Counted from the first letter of the stretch, positions 49,173 to 61,790 are shown. The stretch is 64,000 nucleotides of DNA from Vandiemenella viatica (GCA_031002005.1 JARYHS010013630.1:233995539-234059538); one strand, 5' to 3'. Numbers and translations are program-made. The notes: generated by a model from the sequence alone, not told the origin.

Positions 49173-49236
49173 CCCTGACGAAGCCTTCAGGTTAGTGCCG
49201 AAACGTTGGCGATATTAAAAAAAAAAAAAAAAAAAA
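49173..49236 (+). ncRNA. Hammerhead-like motif, copy F, with poly(A)
   Basis: CTGACGA (49175-49181) fits the CUGANGA box. After a weak stem region comes GCCGAAACGTTGGC (49197-49210), where GAAAC followed by GTT can serve as the second box and a very short stem III. A run of 20 A follows at 49217-49236. It lies about 125 bp from the Penelope-like fragment and on the opposite strand. Cleavage competence is doubtful because stem II pairs poorly. Confidence 0.45.
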
Positions 49237-49239
49237 CCG

Positions 49240-50105
49240 CAGAAAAACCCCCAAAAAGAGACAAATAAGTGCAATTTTTCAAGAATTATCAATTGTTGAT
49301 AAAAGTGGTATAAATAATTAGAATTGTTGGACATCGAATTCATTAAAATTGATTCACTAGCCGATAGAGATTTGTTGTATTCTCAAGTTGGGATCGAGAA
49401 ATATCAGGATTTGGGAACGGAATTATCAAACTGCAACAGATCCTAAGTATTAGTTGGGTTAAGAGTTGATGAATTACTACTTGCGTTAGAAATGATATGT
49501 ATAGCTGTGTACTGCCACTAACTAACCTTTAGTGAAGACGCCCGTACTAAAAGGTAGTTAATTTCGTTTCTGCGGACCTCAGAGTTACAAGACTCGTTGA
49601 AATACCAAAAATATCTGAGAATATCGAAGTTATATGCCAATAAAAATTGTCCTAAATTATGTTGTAAATTGAACCCTAAGTACAGTGAACAAATTGTTAT
49701 GCGGGCTCATGAGTAATTAAGAAATTCGCCTTTTGTTGTATACCAAGATAAGCGATAAATCTAAAAATGTTACGTAGGAAATATCGTCAGGAAAACTATT
49801 TAGGAAAGTAAGCATAAAATAAAAGTAGTAAATCCTCATATGTAGTCTTGCGTCACTCGTACAGCAATAATCACTCTCAATTAAAAAAAAAAAAAAAAAA
49901 AAAAAAAACGGTGATTTTCTACATAAGGACAGATATTCAACACTTATTTTGTAATACATACTAGAGCTCTGATATTACGTAACATTCATATACGTCAGTG
50001 GTGAAATTTACAACTATTCCTTCTGTCTCATAACAAATGAGATGGAAAGAATTCTGATTTTTAATCTAAAACTTTTGGAACGGTTATATTTCTTTTACTT
50101 TTACT
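49240..50105. other. AT-rich DNA, poly(A) tract
   Basis: An A run of 26 bases at 49883-49908 is the only notable feature; it may be the tail of an unrecognised retroposon. Confidence 0.5.
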
Positions 50106-50107
50106 TA

Positions 50108-50325
50108 AGGCTTTATGCCTCGATGTATTCTGGGTCATGAGAGGCGGGATGGTACTGGGGACAAGAAATGGGAAGGATTCCGCCATTGCCTTTCTGAAGG
50201 AAGCACCCCGGCATTCGCCTGGAATGATTTGGGGAAACCATGGAAAACCCAAATCTGGATGCTCGGACGGGGATTCGAACCGGCGTCTTCCCGATTGCGA
50301 CGCCAGAATGTTAACCGCTCAACAA
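50108..50325 (-). mobile_element. SINE family 2 copy, well preserved
   Basis: The minus strand reads AGCGGTTAACATTCTGGCGT (A-box region), CGCCGGTTCGAATCCCCGTC (B box), GGGTTTTCCATGGTTTCCCC, GGCGAATGCCGGGGTGCTTC and a terminal CATCGAGGCATAAAGCC. This is the best reference copy of the family in the window. Confidence 0.85.
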
Positions 50326-51340
50326 ATATATATCAAAAGAAACATACAGTGTTTTCTAATAATCACTCTGCTGCTTTAAATAATATTTTCGTTTCCTCTA
50401 ATGAGTTTTACTTTGATTCAATTCAAGGGATTCATTGTACCTCAGATAGCCACTGAACCCAATTCTAGACCCGACATCTTGATTTGTGATGGCGGAAACA
50501 AGATGCTACGACAGATTGCCTGCGGTGTAGGCAACACGTGTACCGGTCACTGTCGACAGCTCAGGTTCCTACGGTGAGGCTGCTTCTACCAGAGACAGGT
50601 TCTCTCGACCCCGACTATCGATTGTCGATGAAGCACAGATGTTGCGGTATCAGAGATTTTCGTGCCATGACAACAAGGGAAGTGCTCTTCTGTCAAACTA
50701 CGAGACGTCTCTATTCTGTAAGATAATGGAACCAATTATTTGAATTTTCTGCAAGGAACCAATATCTATGGTAAATCTCTTGGGCCCACTTACTCTTTCA
50801 GAAAAATGCGAGGACTCTTGTGGGATCCTCCAGTTTTTTTCCTTTATTTTAAAATAAGCATTTTTAATTATGATAGGATATTAACAGTTTGCTATTACGC
50901 GCTTAAACACGGTTGTTGTTCCTTAATTCGCCATGGTTCTAACATCTTCGTGATACTAACTTTATTGCGATTTGAACCATCCCCTTATTTTTTCATACAT
51001 ACACTCTAAAACTAAAATGTACCATATTTTATAATATGTGGCAACTAAACAGTTACTTCATAAGTGGATGAAAATTTATTATATAAATTTGCTATTAAAT
51101 ACCTAAACAAGCAACATTTAACGAGAAAGAATGTTACAAAAATATTTTAATTGGATATTTTAATTAAATATTTGAGATATCAGTACATACGTTTTATTAG
51201 TTTTATCAGAAGTTTCAGTTACCAAATGTATTATGTAAGAATTACGATTTCCAATTGAAACAGTTACTGCTCCATACGTTAAAAGTATGAAAACCTTAAT
51301 TTGAATATAAGATATTGTGGAAATTATAATATTTTTTTTT
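50326..51340. other. Unassigned DNA with a GC-richer patch
   Basis: 50485-50715 is less AT-rich than its surroundings and open for 62 codons on the plus strand (50538-50726). The translation is not recognisable. It could be an exon or a degraded repeat. Confidence 0.35.
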
Positions 51341-51797
51341 ATGTATCATGTTTTTATAACGAACTAAAATATATAAAATAATTTCTTTAATCCTTATGAA
51401 GGATGAAACCACACAGATTTCTAAATTGTCCTGAAAATTTGAACTTGAAAATTTTTTATAGCTATTAAAATACTTGTGAGATAGGTGACGAAAAACATTG
51501 GGCGCATGCAACAGATAATTGTAACAGATAATTGTATCAGATAATAGCTCTACAAACAATTTTATTGCACCGCAAATAATGTGAACTGATAAGTAAGTTC
51601 TTTCATTGATAGCGATTGTGTATTCTATGGGCCCAATGTTTTTCGTCACCAATCTTACAAGTATTTTAATCAAATTTCCAAGTATACATTTTCTGTACAA
51701 TTTAGAAGAAGTTAGAAATCTGTATGTGGTATTAACCTTCATAAGGATTAGAGAACTTATTTTATACTTGTTAGTCAGTTATAAAATCATGGTACAT
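51341..51797. mobile_element. Fold-back (long inverted repeat) element
   Basis: Left arm 51341-51508 and right arm 51628-51797 are imperfect reverse complements over about 165 bp. Outer ends are ATGTATCATG and CATGGTACAT, inner ends GGTGACGAAAAACATTGGG and CCCAATGTTTTTCGTCACC. Both arms give similar frames (FIRIKEIILYILVRYKNMIH on one, FIRIRELILYLLVSYKIMVH on the other) because they are copies of each other, so the 148-codon minus frame spanning it is not a gene. The centre holds three repeats of CAGATAATTGTA-like sequence. Superfamily unknown. Confidence 0.75.
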
Positions 51798-51799
51798 TA

Positions 51800-54700
51800 A
51801 AAAGGTTTTTATTTTATTATTATTTTCTGATTTTTAGGGTTATGTGAGAGAAAATTTGTAAATGATTTTAAATTCTTTGATGACATGCTACAAATTCCAG
51901 TTTTTTTAATAGAAAACATTTACTTGAGTTATTTCCATCCCGGGGAAACAAGGAACAAACTAAAGAAAAATTATGCATATCCATCTTTTGACTCATAAGT
52001 TATGGTCTGGAATTCGAACAAAATCCAATAGAAAAAAAGCACTTTTAGTTTTGCCAGAAATCTTCAGGCAGCATTTCCTATTTTGTCCCCTTAAAAACAT
52101 TATACAGATTACTGCAATTAGCCCATTCGGTCCCTAGAAAATGTACTGTCAGTTGTTACCAAATTTTCCAGGTAACTTTCCATTTTTCTTTCTCTGAAAA
52201 CCTAATTAAGACTATTAAAGACATTTAAAAAATAGCTAAATTTTTCCATGAAAAAGTACTTTCCAGAATTTTCAGGACAACTTTTCCCATTTTTTCATAT
52301 TTTCATGCATTGTCATCCAGTTCTGAGCAATGGTCAAAGTTTCAAGACTCTAGCTCACCAAGAAGCTAGTTTAAAATCAATTACTAAATTCCACCCGGAT
52401 AAACAAAGCCCAAAACGAGTTAATAAAAACATTTTAATAAAATATATTCGCATGAGTAGTTTTTTTGAATTCCTCTTTGGACTTTTTCCCTGGTCTACAT
52501 GCCTATAGTAATTTTCCAAAATGGATTTGACTGCAATCGTCAGATCTTTAAATAACAAAACCTCAGTTCCATTCATCACTCAATTTGCAGTGCAAGTGCT
52601 TCAACGCTTAACAGTACAAGAGTAGCTAAATTAATTTTACTGAGTTGACCTCTCCACAGTGATTTATTGCGGAGCGTTATTGCTCTAGGCGTAGTTAATG
52701 AGCAAGTACTTACCGCTTCTAGTGGTACAGTGCTATGCTTGCCACAAGCTTTATGTGTAAGTCATCAAAACCAGTTCATTTTTAATGGTACTGAATCAAG
52801 ACACGTTCAGCGACTTGTAAATGCATGCTCCAATGCATCATTCAAAATTAACGAATCACTTCTACATCTGTCTGTGTCAGTGATCTTTCGACTAGTTTGA
52901 GCTTTGATGCCTACCTGTTAACATTCGTTTCTTACCAAGGGCGCAAACATAGCAACAATGCAATGCAATTTATAGTTTCTTAGAGAACATTTTGACTCTT
53001 TAATGTAGTTGTTAATAATAACATTAATTATTCCTGGTTCATATACTCAAGGCTTTGTTAGCGAACACAGGGATGCTGGACTACTATACCTCATTTATTG
53101 CACTAGAAACTGTTCAGTGGCCAAATCGCAATTGATAGTATCAAATGGAACGACTTAAGGATGTTCAAATGAGCCAGGAAAACATGTGAGGGTCAACATC
53201 ATAGTCCTAACCTATTCTCCCAGCTACTGTTAGTAGAATTTAGGATTATACTCACAATAATGATTTTAATTGCGTTGAATCCAGTACTCAGTATTAAATG
53301 CGTAAGCAATTTTGCTCTAAAGATCAGGAGGAGAATACGAAAATACAAGCTAGATTTGGGTATCACAATTTAAAAGCATATAGTTTGACATTATTTTCTT
53401 TAACTTGTGTTGGTGAAATTAAAAGACGGTGACAATTTCACAATCTGCCAAGAGGTTCTATCTTTCAAGAATAGTAATGGCTTGATAATTTGATTGAGTT
53501 TACCTTGAATAGTTTCGTGAGCAATTGCTGGAGGTGTTTTCTCTGCGACCTTCTTCGATAATAGCTGTGATCTAAATATATTTACGAAATAAGCCTTCAG
53601 TGATTAGGATGCAACGTGATAACTCCTTTGGTGAGATTATTTGGAATTAATTAACTTTAAATTAAAATACATAGAATTTTGAGGAAGAATTCAGTTATTC
53701 GTAAGCATTCATTCGGAGTTATTTCCCTCTTTGTCTTAAAGAAAGCAATGGGGAAAATATGATCAGTCAGATCCAGAGCATTCTCTCGTAAGTCGCAAAA
53801 GAAACAAAATCTATTTACTTTCATTCTTAAGAAAATCAAATTAATCTTCTTATTCCTTTCTCGATGGTATTTAAATAACAAACAACATTCCAAGGACGTA
53901 ATTTTTATATAAAAAAATTTATTGTAAATCTTCGCTGTTAGCTTAATGTACGAACTGCTTGTAAATAAGTTAATATTAAAAATTATTACGTTTGAAATAA
54001 CACGTTTATGATTACAATTGGTGTACTGTCAAAATTGTTACTTCTTTAAAAAAAAAATAAATCCAGAAGTAAATGAGGGTCGGTTATGACATACGAGAGG
54101 ACTTGGCAGAATAGTCGTGCCGGCCATCCAAATAATGGGTATAACTCCAGGCAAGTGCCCAGATGGTTCCTTAACATATTCATTTTGTAGGAAATTTTTT
54201 CCATGTATTTGTGTGCTTACTGGAATTTCTTGGTTTTGAATCATTTCAGGAATACTGAAAAACCGAAATATCGATATCTGGCCAGGGTATCAAATTATTA
54301 TTATTATTATTATTTTTACGATGCCAATCGCGAACTTTGATTTAAACGAAATATCTACAGTAGCAACAATGCCCAGTAAAAAATTCCAACTGTACCAATA
54401 CTGCTTGCTAACAAATGACTGTCAAAAGATAACGTTCAGTTCATAAACTGTGAGAATCTACAAAGAAATGAGATAGGTACTTCCCATAAATAGCATTTCA
54501 CACTTGGTAAACTCATACCACAAAAACGTAATTTAGAAAACGTAAACTAATTCTAGTTAGCGGGAAATAAAATAAACACATATTAAGTATTTACGAATAC
54601 TACCAGCAATAACGATTGTTTACTGGCACAGGCACTGTGGAAAATTTTCGAATCTATTCGCACGCATATGTCACATAAGATTTACACAAGTAATGAAATT

Positions 54701-57540
54701 TACTCCCAAAAAAATTAATATTAGGAATGTCTTTATTTAAAAAGTAAGTGTGCATTACAATTTCAATCAAATTAGTTTTCATTTAAGTATATACTTCGGT
54801 CAGTACGTACATTGTATGTATTTATAGGTCTACCTGACGCTGTCCCTTTTTTGTACAAATTTTATGCAGTGTGGGAATTTCTAGACGGCGAGACTTTTAT
54901 ATCTACAGTTGTTTATGACTGATAAATATAGTGTACTCAATATGCTAAAAATGTCAATAGCAACAGGAAGCTAAAACTTTTTAAAACATCCACAGGCAGT
55001 TTTCACATGTTTTAAAATGGTATGATGTGAGCATTGGAGCAGAGAGGAGTATGAAAGTTTAAAGTTCCATTTCGCCAAAAAAAAATATGGTTGCAGCAGT
55101 GAGAGCTCTCTGAAATTCAAAAAACAAACGATGAAACATTCACCGCAGCGACCTGGTATCGATATCAGCGTACAGTGTACACACCTGTACGACGAACGCT
55201 CCAACGAACTCTCTCGATTCGGTAAACCAGCGTCGAATTTCTGCCGATCACGAAACTGGAGATTTTTGTCAATTCACAGTAGGCTCAGTGGAAAAGGATG
55301 TAAAAATATCCTTCTAAACAAGGAAATAAAAGTGAACGTATCTCCACAGTTCCACGATCTCTCTTTGCAAATACGAAATATAAATAATATAAATAATAGG
55401 AATAAATTTTTAATTTGGGGATGTAAATCTTTGGATGTTTTAATAGTGCTATGGAGGTAGAGTCCAAGCTTCCAATTATTAGCACCTCTTTTTAAGCACG
55501 CTGGTGCTTGAAGGAAAATCACCGTTTGAATATTGCTGCTGTAATATGCCCCTTACTGATTTTTTTTTTTTTTTGTTCCGTAGTCAAAATCGTAAAAACG
55601 GAGCGTTTGTTATTTCGTTTAAATTCGTAAATCACTGTATCAGCTGTAATGTGTTTTAGTAACAGACAAACACTTTCTTGACAAAAACTAGAAAAAATTA
55701 TGGCACCTACACATACCTTTAACAGAGTGCGGCAGTGGAGAATGGATACACAAAAACACAGTCTATGCCTTTTAGAAACATTTTTCGTCAGCTGCTCTTA
55801 AAACTGTGTCAAAACTAATGAATCCTATACATACCTAAAATGCACTTGACAGTTTTCGTATTAAGTGTGTTCACTTTTCCTGGGAATACCTGGGAATACT
55901 ATCAGTATTGAATGGTAAACTATGAAAAGTTATAATGTGTGATATGCAAACAGAGATGAATGCTTTTAACGTTTGGTAATAAGGTAAAAATATTAGGGAA
56001 AAATGTTATGTAATTGGCGAAAAAAGTTCATGGTTTGCAATAATTTACCGGTGAAAGACTGTTAACTTCTTTAAAAATTAAGATTCATTATAGTTCGAGC
56101 CAACATTTGTTGAGTTTAGTGTTTAGTAACATATTTTGAAGTGTCAGTACTCTATGATGTAGGTCCTGTTTATTAATACAAATTTTAATTATACATTAAT
56201 ACACTTTCAGTATAGAAAAAGTGCTGTTATTTTCGAATAGTCGGATGGAAGAAGTAACTAGCTTTAAACTAATTGCAGAAAGCTGCAAAAACTGTATTTC
56301 ATTTGGAGCGATTGCAACGGTATGAAATAATTGCGTAAGACCGTACTAATTTATGAAGAATAGCTGTTACTGCGCTGTAAGTGACTTTCGTTTAAATAAT
56401 AGAAATTTACTAAACTGCTTATTTTATTTCGCTTCATCCAAAACCTGCTCTTACCAGCCAGTGCATTTGGCACCAAAACGGCCAGTAAAGATTTAATCAC
56501 TGCTGATAATAATTTGACGTAGACCATTCTCTAGCATCACGTGGTAAAGAGTGTTCAGGGTAAATATTTTCGCGACATATTTTCTGATAAACGTGCTTTA
56601 ACTTCGTAATGAATAACGAAATACGTGCTCTAATCTTATTTCTCTGAAATAATTACTCTCATTGGCACTAACATTATACTGAAGGACAAAGAATTCGAAA
56701 TGTTGTGCTTTCACCACATCACTTATAAACATCGAAATTGATTTAAATATTTCATTTTCATAGATATTTTATCAACTATAAAGTAAAAATCAGACAGGAA
56801 GTATAATTTTATGGGATAAATTGAATTTATGGTATCTTAAGATGTAGAAAGCAAACAAAAAATTTAATATTTTTGGAAGTAAGTTATGTGAAATAAATGT
56901 CTGCTACGGATCACCTTTTAGATCGTCACTGTTTTTAAACTGCTAACAATAATGGCTAGATTAACTTTATCATCAGAGTTCGTTTCCTTTAATAACCAAG
57001 TCTGCTGATAATTTTCGTTAATCCTTCCTTTTTTGTACACCAATTTGAATGACACGTTGAAATGTTGGTCAGCTTGTCATCGTTTTATTACCTACCAATT
57101 TCTCCGGAAGTTAGCAACTTTTTCAATGGAGGTATTTTAAAATGCGATTAATTCGTTTAATATTATTTGCGCTTTTGGCATGTGTAGTTTTTTTTTAAAT
57201 TGTGGATTAGCCGTAGGGTAAAAAGTATAGTCCTTAACTACAAAACAATCCGTTGAAATCCCTCACGTGATTGATGTGTTTTCGAGTCAATGTGATCACC
57301 GTACCATTCTCAATCTCGCAGCCGTAATTGTGGCAGATCTTACTCATTATTAATATTGGCCATTTTACTAACATTACCAAAAAAATCATTTATTAAACTA
57401 ATTTCATCTCAGTGGGATTACTGTGTTCCATATTGGTAGGAGATTACAACTCGATAACACTCCCTTATTTTTATTGTTATATTAGCTGCATATATCATAT
57501 CTTTCAGCAGGAAAATGCCAGAATTCTGATTTCAAAATAG
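51800..57540. other. AT-rich DNA, nothing firmly recognised
   Basis: Several open frames of 60-110 codons (52248-52579, 52667-52900, 53657-53893, 54038-54244, 55131-55460) lack recognisable domains, codon structure or splice context. A TTA/ATT run lies near 54296-54316 and a T run near 55560-55574. Confidence 0.5.
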
Positions 57541-57550
57541 GAGAACAAAG

Positions 57551-57612
57551 ACTAGCTGTTTTAAGTTTCTAGGCCATCATCACTACTAAGAGGTGAAATG
57601 TCTTAAAAGCTA
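57551..57612 (-). repeat. Short inverted repeat with worn hammerhead-like box, copy G
   Basis: TAGCTGTTTTAAG (57553-57565) faces CTTAAAAGCTA (57602-57612). Between them, the minus strand reads GTGATGATGGCCTAGAAAC, similar to the CTGATGATGGC box of copy C but without a complete second box. Confidence 0.35.
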
Positions 57613-57614
57613 AC

Positions 57615-58330
57615 CGGTTCCAAAAATAGTTTGTCTTAATGAGGCTGCATTTTTTATCTTTTTATTCTGACCAGTACAAGCCCTTGATAATGTTTTTGAT
57701 ATGAGTATATTGACATGCCTAAAATAGTTCTGGTTTGTAGGGTCGAAGATAAAGACAGGTTGACGAGATCTGGCCAAAATACGAAGTTGACATGTCTTCC
57801 ACTCTAAGAGTTCCCTCTGTAAATTTTTTATTAGGATCTTTAGAGTTTGAATAACTTAAAAATAATAATAGAAGTATTAAGCACATAATGACACAACTAC
57901 AGTGAACACGCACCTAACGTCTAATGGCAAAGAAAACGCAGTAAAAGATACACCAACGTTTCTACTTTTAATAGCCTTAACTTTAAGAGTCATGAAACTT
58001 TATGTCTAATGTACGATTTAAATACCTGCATGATTAAAGATAGGCGAGCAACGTGACGGTAGTGACTGCAAAATATCAACGACTGGAAGCACTTCATTGA
58101 TTCGTAAAGTACAATTTTATTCCACGTTTTCTTAGACGTAATGCTATACCATTCGTTTTAGCTAAATTATCGTATTTGACTAAAAATAAAATGCCACGAA
58201 AAGAAAATTTGGTGAAAGTATTCAGGCAATTCGTGTCTTTGGAGTTACGTATCTACTAAATTGCGCTCAAAACCTCAAAATTCTTGCAACATATCTCTGC
58301 TCGTTGTTAATTTGCCAACAAAGGCCAGGC
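57615..58330. other. AT-rich DNA, nothing recognised
   Basis: No gene or repeat family recognised. Confidence 0.5.
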
Positions 58331-58332
58331 GC

Positions 58333-58396
58333 GTGACGTCAGCGTTCGGTGACATCAGTGTTCGGTGACATCAGTGTTCGGTGACGTCATTGTTAG
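58333..58396. repeat. Four-unit 16-bp tandem repeat with CRE palindromes
   Basis: Units GTGACGTCAGCGTTCG, GTGACATCAGTGTTCG (twice) and GTGACGTCATTGTTAG are directly consecutive. The first and last contain the perfect cAMP-response-element palindrome TGACGTCA; the inner two have TGACATCA. Confidence 0.9.
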
Positions 58397-58399
58397 CCG

Positions 58400-60130
58400 A
58401 TAACTATCAAGGTGAGTGCTTAGTAGCCTCCGAAATTATTTAGTAGATTAAATTTTTCTTTTCGCGGTTGAAAACATGTTTCAAAGCTGGTGGAATAAGC
58501 AACAATAGATTAAAGCAACAGTCAAACACTTTCGAAGAAAATAGAAAGTCTGATTTGTGTAATATAACAGTATCAGCAAGTTAGCTGGCGTGGAGAGAGA
58601 AATTCAAATCTATCGGAGTGCACAACAGAAAGCTCTATTCTGTGAACGTAAAGGCTTAAAGGGCTTCAAAGGATCCATTTCTTCGGCTTACGACTTGCAA
58701 CATGTGCAGATAACATTGAAGGCCTCTGGGAAATTTCACCTCAGTGCGTAATACAAAATCAGCTGAAGGGTTTTTTATACGCAGGAATGTAAGGTAGAAT
58801 GAAATACGGGCACGTGAAGATATTGAAGGCTCTGATACCGTCATAATAGAGAATCATGAGTTACGGGGGAAAACCACTTATGTGTTTTCATTCAGGTACG
58901 TTCAATTCAAAAGTCAAGTTATGTGATTCATAACAGCGGCTATTATAAAATTCACGTTTGAAAATTATAGAAAAAAGAGAATTTAGAATTCACTTGAATC
59001 TTAGTGGAATATCGCTAAATTTATTTTAGAACCGAAAATAGGACTATTATTAAATCGGGATTCACTAAATACCATGGCTTGAAGCTTTTGCTTTAGCAAA
59101 TATCGTGAATTTAAAAAATAAAAAAAAATCAGTATTTCAAATCCAAATATATTAGGATATCATTTTTAAGTAATGATGAAGTTTCTGCAGTTGATTCTTT
59201 GAAGTGCAGAACATTTTTAAATACTTGTTAAGTTTACTCATTGATTCATAATGTAATTTCTGTAGCATAATTACTGAAATTATTTTTTTTTAACCACTGC
59301 AAAGCAAATTTTTTTACCAGTATACCTCATCTAATAATCGCAGTAGCGAAATTTCCAGTTCCGCTGTTTTCTCATTTGCAAGGAATCTAAATTTCACTTT
59401 TCTAGCAAATTGCATTTTATGTTGAATCTAATTAATCTTACCTATAAAGTATTCAGGTGAATGGAAAAATTGAAAGCAGTAATTTTTTGTAATTTGAATA
59501 AAAATGTATACGGGCATAGTTAGGAGAAACATATACAGGAAAGTTTATTGCTCCATGCTACAGTGGCGTTTCCTATTTTGCACTGGAATTCAGAGCTGCC
59601 AAGGTTGGAAATATAAATGTCAAACAACGCTGGAAACTTTTTCTATAAAGATTATTGTAACGGAAAATGGCAGGAAGGGTAACACTGTTATCACTGTTGG
59701 TGACTGTAGAGCGAATTGAGTGTTTCGTGCAGCCTCATTTCATCGACATAGTTTTAATGTTGTAATGGGCACAACCGGCAGCTGGTAGATAGCAGTCATG
59801 AGTCCGAAGACAATTAAACATATAACACATATAAGATACTACGCATAATGAAGATTAAAACCTAATAACTTGAAGCTCAGTCAGATTTTGAATCAAATTC
59901 TGTATCACCATCAATAAATTTTTATTACGGGCGGAGGATACTTAAAAAAAAGACATGAATTCAACCCATAATCTATTTGATAAACGTTGCTGCCTTCCAC
60001 AGGTGATGAAGGCAGACATCATTTAGAAAGAAAAGAATAGTATTTGCGTTAGATTACTGAGAGATGTCAGAAATACACTTCAGGCGTGCTGACGTGTCAT
60101 CTCAAGCTGTTATGATTTAGGGATATGCAG
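58400..60130. other. AT-rich DNA, nothing recognised
   Basis: The 71-codon plus frame at 59504-59719 has no recognisable content. Confidence 0.5.
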
Positions 60131-60132
60131 TA

Positions 60133-60134
<2 letters not shown>

Positions 60135-60179
<45 letters not shown>
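60135..60179. repeat. (AT)n microsatellite
   Basis: An uninterrupted AT run of about 45 bases. Confidence 0.95.
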
Positions 60180-60182
<3 letters not shown>

Positions 60183-60184
60183 GT

Positions 60185-60247
60185 AGACAGCAATCACGTA
60201 ACAGTCTTAACTCTGGTACCAACATCAAGTTTCCTTTGTATTCATTA
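60185..60247 (-). repeat. 63-bp dispersed repeat, copy 1
   Basis: It matches 63416-63478 with about six differences (shared GGTACCAACATCAAGTTTCC and TTTGTATTCATT). Each copy follows a low-complexity tract (AT here, T-rich at 63.38 kb), as expected for the 3' end of a retroelement on the minus strand. Confidence 0.8.
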
Positions 60248-60303
60248 TTTCAATGAATTTACTAACTTCTTCTAGACATATCAATAAAGGCAATATAATC
60301 ATA

Positions 60304-60890
60304 CGACGTGCGTCCAGAAATTAAGTTTCCCTATCACCCACATATATGACGAACCAAAAAGGCAGTGCACGGGCTCAAGAAATGCATGATGTGACGATAA
60401 TGTGCACTAGTTTCCATTCGCCGATTCGTCGCGAGGCGAAATCAGCCTGTGGTTGAGTTTTAGAACTTGCTAAACATAGCGCCAATCGAAATTTTTCAGC
60501 TTTGTCTACGGAAATCACAAGCAAGCAGGTAAACAATTTTGAAAAAGACTAAGAAATGTGCTTATGTGGATCACTATAGGTGGCCATCTGACGTTGCAGG
60601 CGGTCTTGTGTAGCAAGTGCGAGAGTTCTTACTCCTCAAGAATTTCCTGCCTGGTTAAGATTTTGAAATCAACGTAGAGGTTCAGACGGTTTTCAAACTA
60701 TGGCTCCAATTTATGGCGGCATACGTCTACGACTTCTGAAGATTCGGTATGACACATGCTCTTATTATGGTAAAAAGTGTGTTGAAAAATAACTGCAAAT
60801 TTCTGCATCTGTTTTAATTAATCTTACCACAAAATTATGTTTACCTGCAAGATACAGGCCGCAGAAAACCTATTTTCTGGACGGCCTTTG
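60304..60890. mobile_element. Mariner-like DNA element, probably non-autonomous
   Basis: Ends read inward contain an identical CGTCCAGAAA (60311-60320; complement at 60874-60883) with further similarity for about ten bases (7 of 10), in a GTGCGTCCAGAAATTAAGTT context resembling mariner-type termini. About 580 bp lie between. No transposase frame is recognisable. Exact ends and TA duplication were not resolved. Confidence 0.5.
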
Positions 60891-61490
60891 TTTTAACAAA
60901 CTAATTGTGCCTCTAATCACCTGCAGAAAATTAAGTGAACAGTGAAGTGAACATGTTTTGGAATTGATGGGTGAGGAAATGAGTTTGTGAAATAGTCTTG
61001 CAAGAAGAAGACATAAGATGGTGTGTCACATTTTAAGAGATCCTGGATTGGAGGCAACAGAAAAAGGTAAGAACTGTAGGAGAAGATAAATATTAGTATA
61101 TGCTGGGCTATATTAACATGAAGAGGTTGGGGCATGATAGGAAGAGATAAACATTTGCGTCAAACCAATCGAGAAACTGATGACAGCAAAATAATAATAA
61201 ATAAATAAATCGCCTGTTAGAAGGTAGAAGATAACACGACGTTGCTGAAAACGGTCGAAGTACTTCTCTGAAAATGAATTCATACTCAGCTTGTTGTTTC
61301 CTGACGTGACTATTTCTTGGACCTAGCTCCAAAGCTTTCACAACAGTTCCGTGCAAGCAGCTTATTTCAATAATTAACACACATTTCGCTTCGTCTATAA
61401 TTGAAGGTAGTTTCGAGTGTCGAAATATTCGTCGCAGTTCCAGAACGCAGTTGTACCACTGAGTGGGCAAACAGTGCTCGGAATTAGCAT
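60891..61490. other. Unassigned DNA
   Basis: Contains an AATAATAAATAAATAAAT run at 61191-61211, possibly the tail of an unrecognised retroelement. The 120-codon minus frame at 61108-61470 has no recognisable domain. Confidence 0.4.
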
Positions 61491-61499
61491 AGTGATTAT

Positions 61500-61790
61500 T
61501 TAGAGGCGGCCGGTGCTACTTGTTTGCGCGCTCGACCGTCGAGACAGGGTGCACAGTGTTTGCCCAAGTCGGCGAGACTTGCCCCGCTCCGCGGCCCCAC
61601 AAAGCCCGTCGCGAGCGCCGAATATCACGCTCACACAAACGGCAGGCTCGCTGCCATTGTCCACTCCGGCCGGCCGGCCCCTTGGGACGTCAGGTCTGCC
61701 CCCACAGCGAGTCGGCTCGAGTATGTGCCACGTGCCTCCTCGCCTGGGTGCTGGCATGTCCTCCTATATACAGAGACGCTGCACGTTCAT
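61500..61790. other. GC/CpG-rich island
   Basis: A 290-bp stretch of very high G+C and CpG with overlapping open frames in four frames, which is what GC-rich non-coding sequence produces. A TATATA box (CTGTATATAGG on the minus strand, about 61765-61775) sits at the edge. It resembles a promoter or 5' UTR, but no start codon with splice donor was found. Confidence 0.45.

Noticed and set aside
51296..51742. 148-codon minus-strand gene
   Set aside because: The frame spans a long inverted repeat and its two halves encode similar peptides on opposite strands; it is a structural by-product.
52248..52579. Opposing 86- and 74-codon frames
   Set aside because: No recognisable domain, low-complexity composition and no repeat copy elsewhere in the window.
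58333..58396. CRISPR-like array
   Set aside because: Units are contiguous with no spacers, and the sequence is eukaryotic.
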